From contig JAUIMM010000548.1 in NCBI GenBank assembly GCA_031769625.1, forward strand, positions 744,001 through 808,000: a DNA stretch of 64,000 nt, given 5' to 3'. Below are positions 60,790 to 64,000 of this stretch, piece by piece; position 1 is the first letter of the stretch, and the number at the start of each line of letters is the position of its first letter. Source of the stretch: Taudactylus pleione (taxonomy: Eukaryota > Chordata > Amphibia > Anura > Myobatrachidae). Made by a program: the position numbers and the translations under genes. Under the pieces are notes generated by a model. It was not told the DNA's origin and did not search any database. It was given only the letters and a program-made list of their open reading frames with translations.

Positions 60790-61960
60790 TGGCCAAGAAT
60801 TTGGTGCTGCTAATCGGGGAAATGTAAGGTAATGAGCAGAACGCGATAATGAGCTGCGGTCTTCTGTTAGGGTATCCCCCTAATTCAGGGCCCCTACAAG
60901 GCACCGTCTTAGCATTCTGACTGCCCTGCTCCAGGAATGGACTGATCAGTGAGTACCCATTGCTCGCTCATAACCATCTGACGCAAAGTCACCGGCGCCC
61001 CGGATAATGTTACGCCACATTACTGGTGACCGTGCCGGGGAATTGACCAAATGTTCTTGCTCTCAGCTGAGGTTTTATATAGATTTATATATAACATAGT
61101 GTATGAGTCCAGGTAGGCCGGGGAGAGGGCGGCTGAGGAGTCCGACCTGTTTCCCTACATTATCGGACTGGCCACATGCATGGAGAAAGCGGGTCAGTGA
61201 TGGCAGGTGACTGATAGATGCTAGTACCTCCCATGGTTATGGTTTCTATGGGATGAAGATAGTAATGACCCCAATCTTTGGAGTAACGTATGGCGGGGGA
61301 TGTAGGGTCCAGTGCTTTTCCCATTCCGCTTTTCTGGTGTTTCTCTCCCATCAGTCCTGACCATACATATTAAGGTGCTGATTGTTTGTTTGGCAGGATC
61401 CCCCCCCTATGTTCCTGTTGTGCAGCTGAGAGACGTACGTGTATGTGCGTGTGTGTGCGTGTATGTGTGCGTGTCCATCTGTGGTTCTGCAGATAGAACA
61501 TCATGTCTCACCCCATCTAACCATTCTCTGCACTTCGGAACCACGCCATCTCATCCACTGACCGCTCCTGGGGAGCATCATCCCTGTATGCTGGTCATTA
61601 TAGCTTTCAGGGGGCTCCTGCTCAATGACTGTCACAATCCGGGGTGGATAAATGCCTGGAGCTCAGGAGCCAATGCACTTAGTAAGTCACCTCACTATAG
61701 GGGGTGACCGGCTCCTGAATTTCACATTATTTTGTCCATCTCTGGTCACACGTCATGCCCGCCGCCGTGTAGTGTACGGACTTGCCTAAAGTGAAACTAA
61801 ACAACATAAAATGATGATAGTTCTTGTTTTAAAACTCCCAACTACTATGTATCTGTAAATGATAGGGGAATAAACAGTCGGTATGAAACATCCCCCAGCA
61901 GTCGTATGATCTTGGCCACTGCCGATGGCGAGTTGTTGCCGCGCTGGGTTCGTTACAGCA
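60790..61960. other. Intergenic sequence downstream of ZNF362
   Basis: No gene recognised. It includes a GT-rich microsatellite at about 61436-61475. Short open frames lack recognisable domains. Confidence 0.5.
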
Positions 61961-61967
61961 CTCTGGC

Positions 61968-62130
61968 GGTTGGGATGTCGGAGTTAGAATACCGACTGCA
62001 GCATGCCGACAGTCAGAATCCTGACGAAATTAGGCAAGTATCCTAACCCCCCTTTCCCACAGCCCAACCCCCAAACACGCCCCCCTGTCCGCCGCAGCCG
62101 TACCCTAATCCTCCCCCTAGTGCCTACCCC
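61968..62130. mobile_element. Fragment of telomere-like transposon, reverse orientation
   Basis: Begins GGTTGGGATGTCGGAGTTAG, with palindromic CCGACTGCAGCATGCCGACAG and CAGAATCCTGACG. It continues into C-rich CCTAACCCCC and CCCAACCCCC words, then stops near 62130. No right end found. Confidence 0.5.
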
Positions 62131-63017
62131 TATCTATGTTGGTGTGAGAGATTATCCACTGATAAAGTCATAGGTCCTGTATCAGGTAGGTCCAGTGATG
62201 TAGCAATAACACTACTCTGCCGGCCAGTACTATGTACCCCCCCCCCCCCTACCCTCCCACCATAACTCAGGACTGTTCAGGAAATCTTACTATGTCTGTC
62301 CCAGGTAGAGGCCGGTGTTTGGGGAGTCTTGTGTATCTGTAGCTCAGTCATTCCTGCAGACGTCTGTCATGCTCCCGAGGAGTTCTGTCATTTACGGAGC
62401 GCGGGGTAAGGGCGATGCTATGAGATGGCTGTGATGTTACCCCTAAGGGCCGCCCTGCGCACGTTACAGGGCAGCTCTGTACATGAGGCGACCCACTTCA
62501 TTCATTTACAGGAGAGTGAGGAGGGAAGGTGCAGAGCTTACATTACATGGGGTAGTTACTACCTGCAGGTGTGAGGATACAGCGGCTGGTGCAGAGCACA
62601 AATAGCAATGTCCTCGCAGTCTGATGCACATTTATATAACACGGTGTACGTCTGATTTATTCCCTTACCTGTGCTGGTGGCGTCTTCTCATAAACGCAGT
62701 ACTGTCATATCCTGGGCAACGTGACCCCCCCCCTCCCCGCTCAGCGATTCCCCACTTTACCCATAATTCTTATCACACAAGCTTATACGGTATGATTAGC
62801 TAATGTATGTAACATTTTCTGTACGCTTACGATATTACCCCATAGAGCTGACAATCCTTACATCTGATTTTCTTGTTACTAACTAATATTGCGATATGTT
62901 ATATGCACAGGTAGATTAAGATCATGGCGCTAAATATTAAAGTTTAATAACTTATGTGGGTGAATAACGAAAAACGCATCTCTATAAAGTGGTATTAAGC
63001 CAATGGAGATCCTGGCT
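62131..63017. other. Unique non-coding sequence
   Basis: No gene or repeat family recognised. Poly-C runs near 62237 and 62727. Confidence 0.45.
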
Positions 63018-64000
63018 GTGTGTGTGTATACAGGTTACAGGGCATTAATATCCTGCAATGTCACTGCTATCACTATGTGTATACAGGTTACAGGGCATTA
63101 ATATCCTGCAATGTCACTACTATCACTGTGTATACAGGTTACAGGGCATTAATATCCTGCAATGTCACTACTATCACTATGTATACAGGTTACAGGGCAT
63201 TAATATCCTGCAATGTCACTACTATCACTGTGTATACAGGTTACAGGGCATTAATATCCTGCAATGTCACTGCTATCACTATGTGTATACAGGTTACAGG
63301 GCATTAATATCCTGCAATGTCACTACTATCACTGTATACAGGTTACAGGGCAGTAATATCCTGCAATGTCAGTACTATCACTATGTGTATACAGGTTACG
63401 GGGCATTAATATCCTGCAATGTCACTGCTACCACTGTGTATACAGATTGCAGGGCATTAATATCCTGCAATGTCACTGCTATCACTATGTATACAGGTTA
63501 CAGGGCATTAATATCCTGCAATGTCACTGCTATCACTATGTGTATACAGGTTACAGGGCATTAATATCCTGCAATGTCACTGCTATCACTATGTATACAA
63601 GTTACAGGGCATTAATATCCTGCAATGTCACGGCTATCACTATGTGTACACAGGTTATTAATATCCTGCAATGTCACTGCTATCACTTGTATACAGGTTA
63701 CAGGGCATTAATATCCTGCAATGTCACTACTATCACTGTGTATACAGGTTACGGGGCAATAATATCCTGCAATGTCACTGCTATCACTATGTGTATACAG
63801 GTTACAGGGCATTAATATCCTGCAATGTCACTGCTATCACTGTGTATACAGGTTACAGGGCATTAATATCCTGCAATGTCACTATCACTATGTGTATACA
63901 GGTTACAGGGCAATAATATCCTGCAATGTCACTGCTATCACTATGTGTATACAGGTTATTAATATCCTGCAATGTCACTGCTATCACTATGTGTATACAG
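63018..64000. repeat. 51-53-bp minisatellite, truncated by right window edge
   Basis: About 19 head-to-tail copies of TGTATACAGGTTACAGGGCA TTAATATCCTGCAATGTCAC TGCTATCACTATG. Length changes come from ATGTG or GTG before TATACAG and from loss of CTG. Two units have lost GGGCA (GGTTATTAATATCC, about 63655 and 63955). The array continues beyond the window. Confidence 0.95.

Overview
This looks like eukaryotic, vertebrate genomic DNA, most likely from an amphibian (probably a frog) with a large, repeat-rich genome. The evidence is a split zinc-finger gene with GT..AG introns whose protein closely matches vertebrate ZNF362, a DIRS-type tyrosine-recombinase retrotransposon, L2-type LINE 3' ends, many short terminal-inverted-repeat (TIR) transposons, and several long tandem arrays. 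The species assignment is inference. I see no prokaryotic operon, CRISPR array, rRNA gene or intact tRNA gene.

The one confident host gene is ZNF362 on the + strand. Seven coding exons run from 30947 to 60224 and encode 404 residues with six C2H2 zinc fingers. Every exon has a consensus acceptor and donor and the reading frame closes exactly across all junctions (intron phases 0,1,2,2,0,0). A likely poly(A) signal lies at 60760. The annotated start is the MAEPRF methionine. Known vertebrate isoforms carry about 13 more N-terminal residues, and I could not find that exon here, so the gene may begin further upstream.

Layout: 1-1145 is a G-rich 34-bp minisatellite running off the left edge. 1146-4198 is non-coding with two small DNA transposons. 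4199-19578 is a 15.4-kb satellite of 66-bp monomers with higher-order repeats, including two adjacent 4,404-bp copies that look almost identical. 19579-30946 is a patchwork of TIR elements, telomere-like GGTTAGG elements, an L2 3' end whose tail has expanded into a 1.1-kb array, a 37-bp minisatellite (26634-27655) and a TA/TG microsatellite. ZNF362 intron 1 (14.8 kb) holds a 9.7-kb array of 53-bp monomers (33415-43080). Intron 2 holds a 560-bp polypyrimidine tract. Intron 3 holds a DIRS element of about 6.6 kb (50025-56671) with inverted terminal repeats, an internal complementary region, decayed RT/RNase H and recombinase genes, and later insertions nested in it. Downstream of the gene, 63018-64000 is a fourth long minisatellite (51-53 bp) running off the right edge.

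The long open frames in the satellites are artefacts of monomers whose length is a multiple of three, or of stop-free composition, and I do not call them genes. I found no new protein-coding system. The least ordinary signal is a family of TIR elements (seven copies: 20144, 28909, 30051, 32651, 46993, 49458, 50683) with 5-bp target duplications. Most copies contain a series of hairpins whose stem sequences differ between copies while base pairing is kept.
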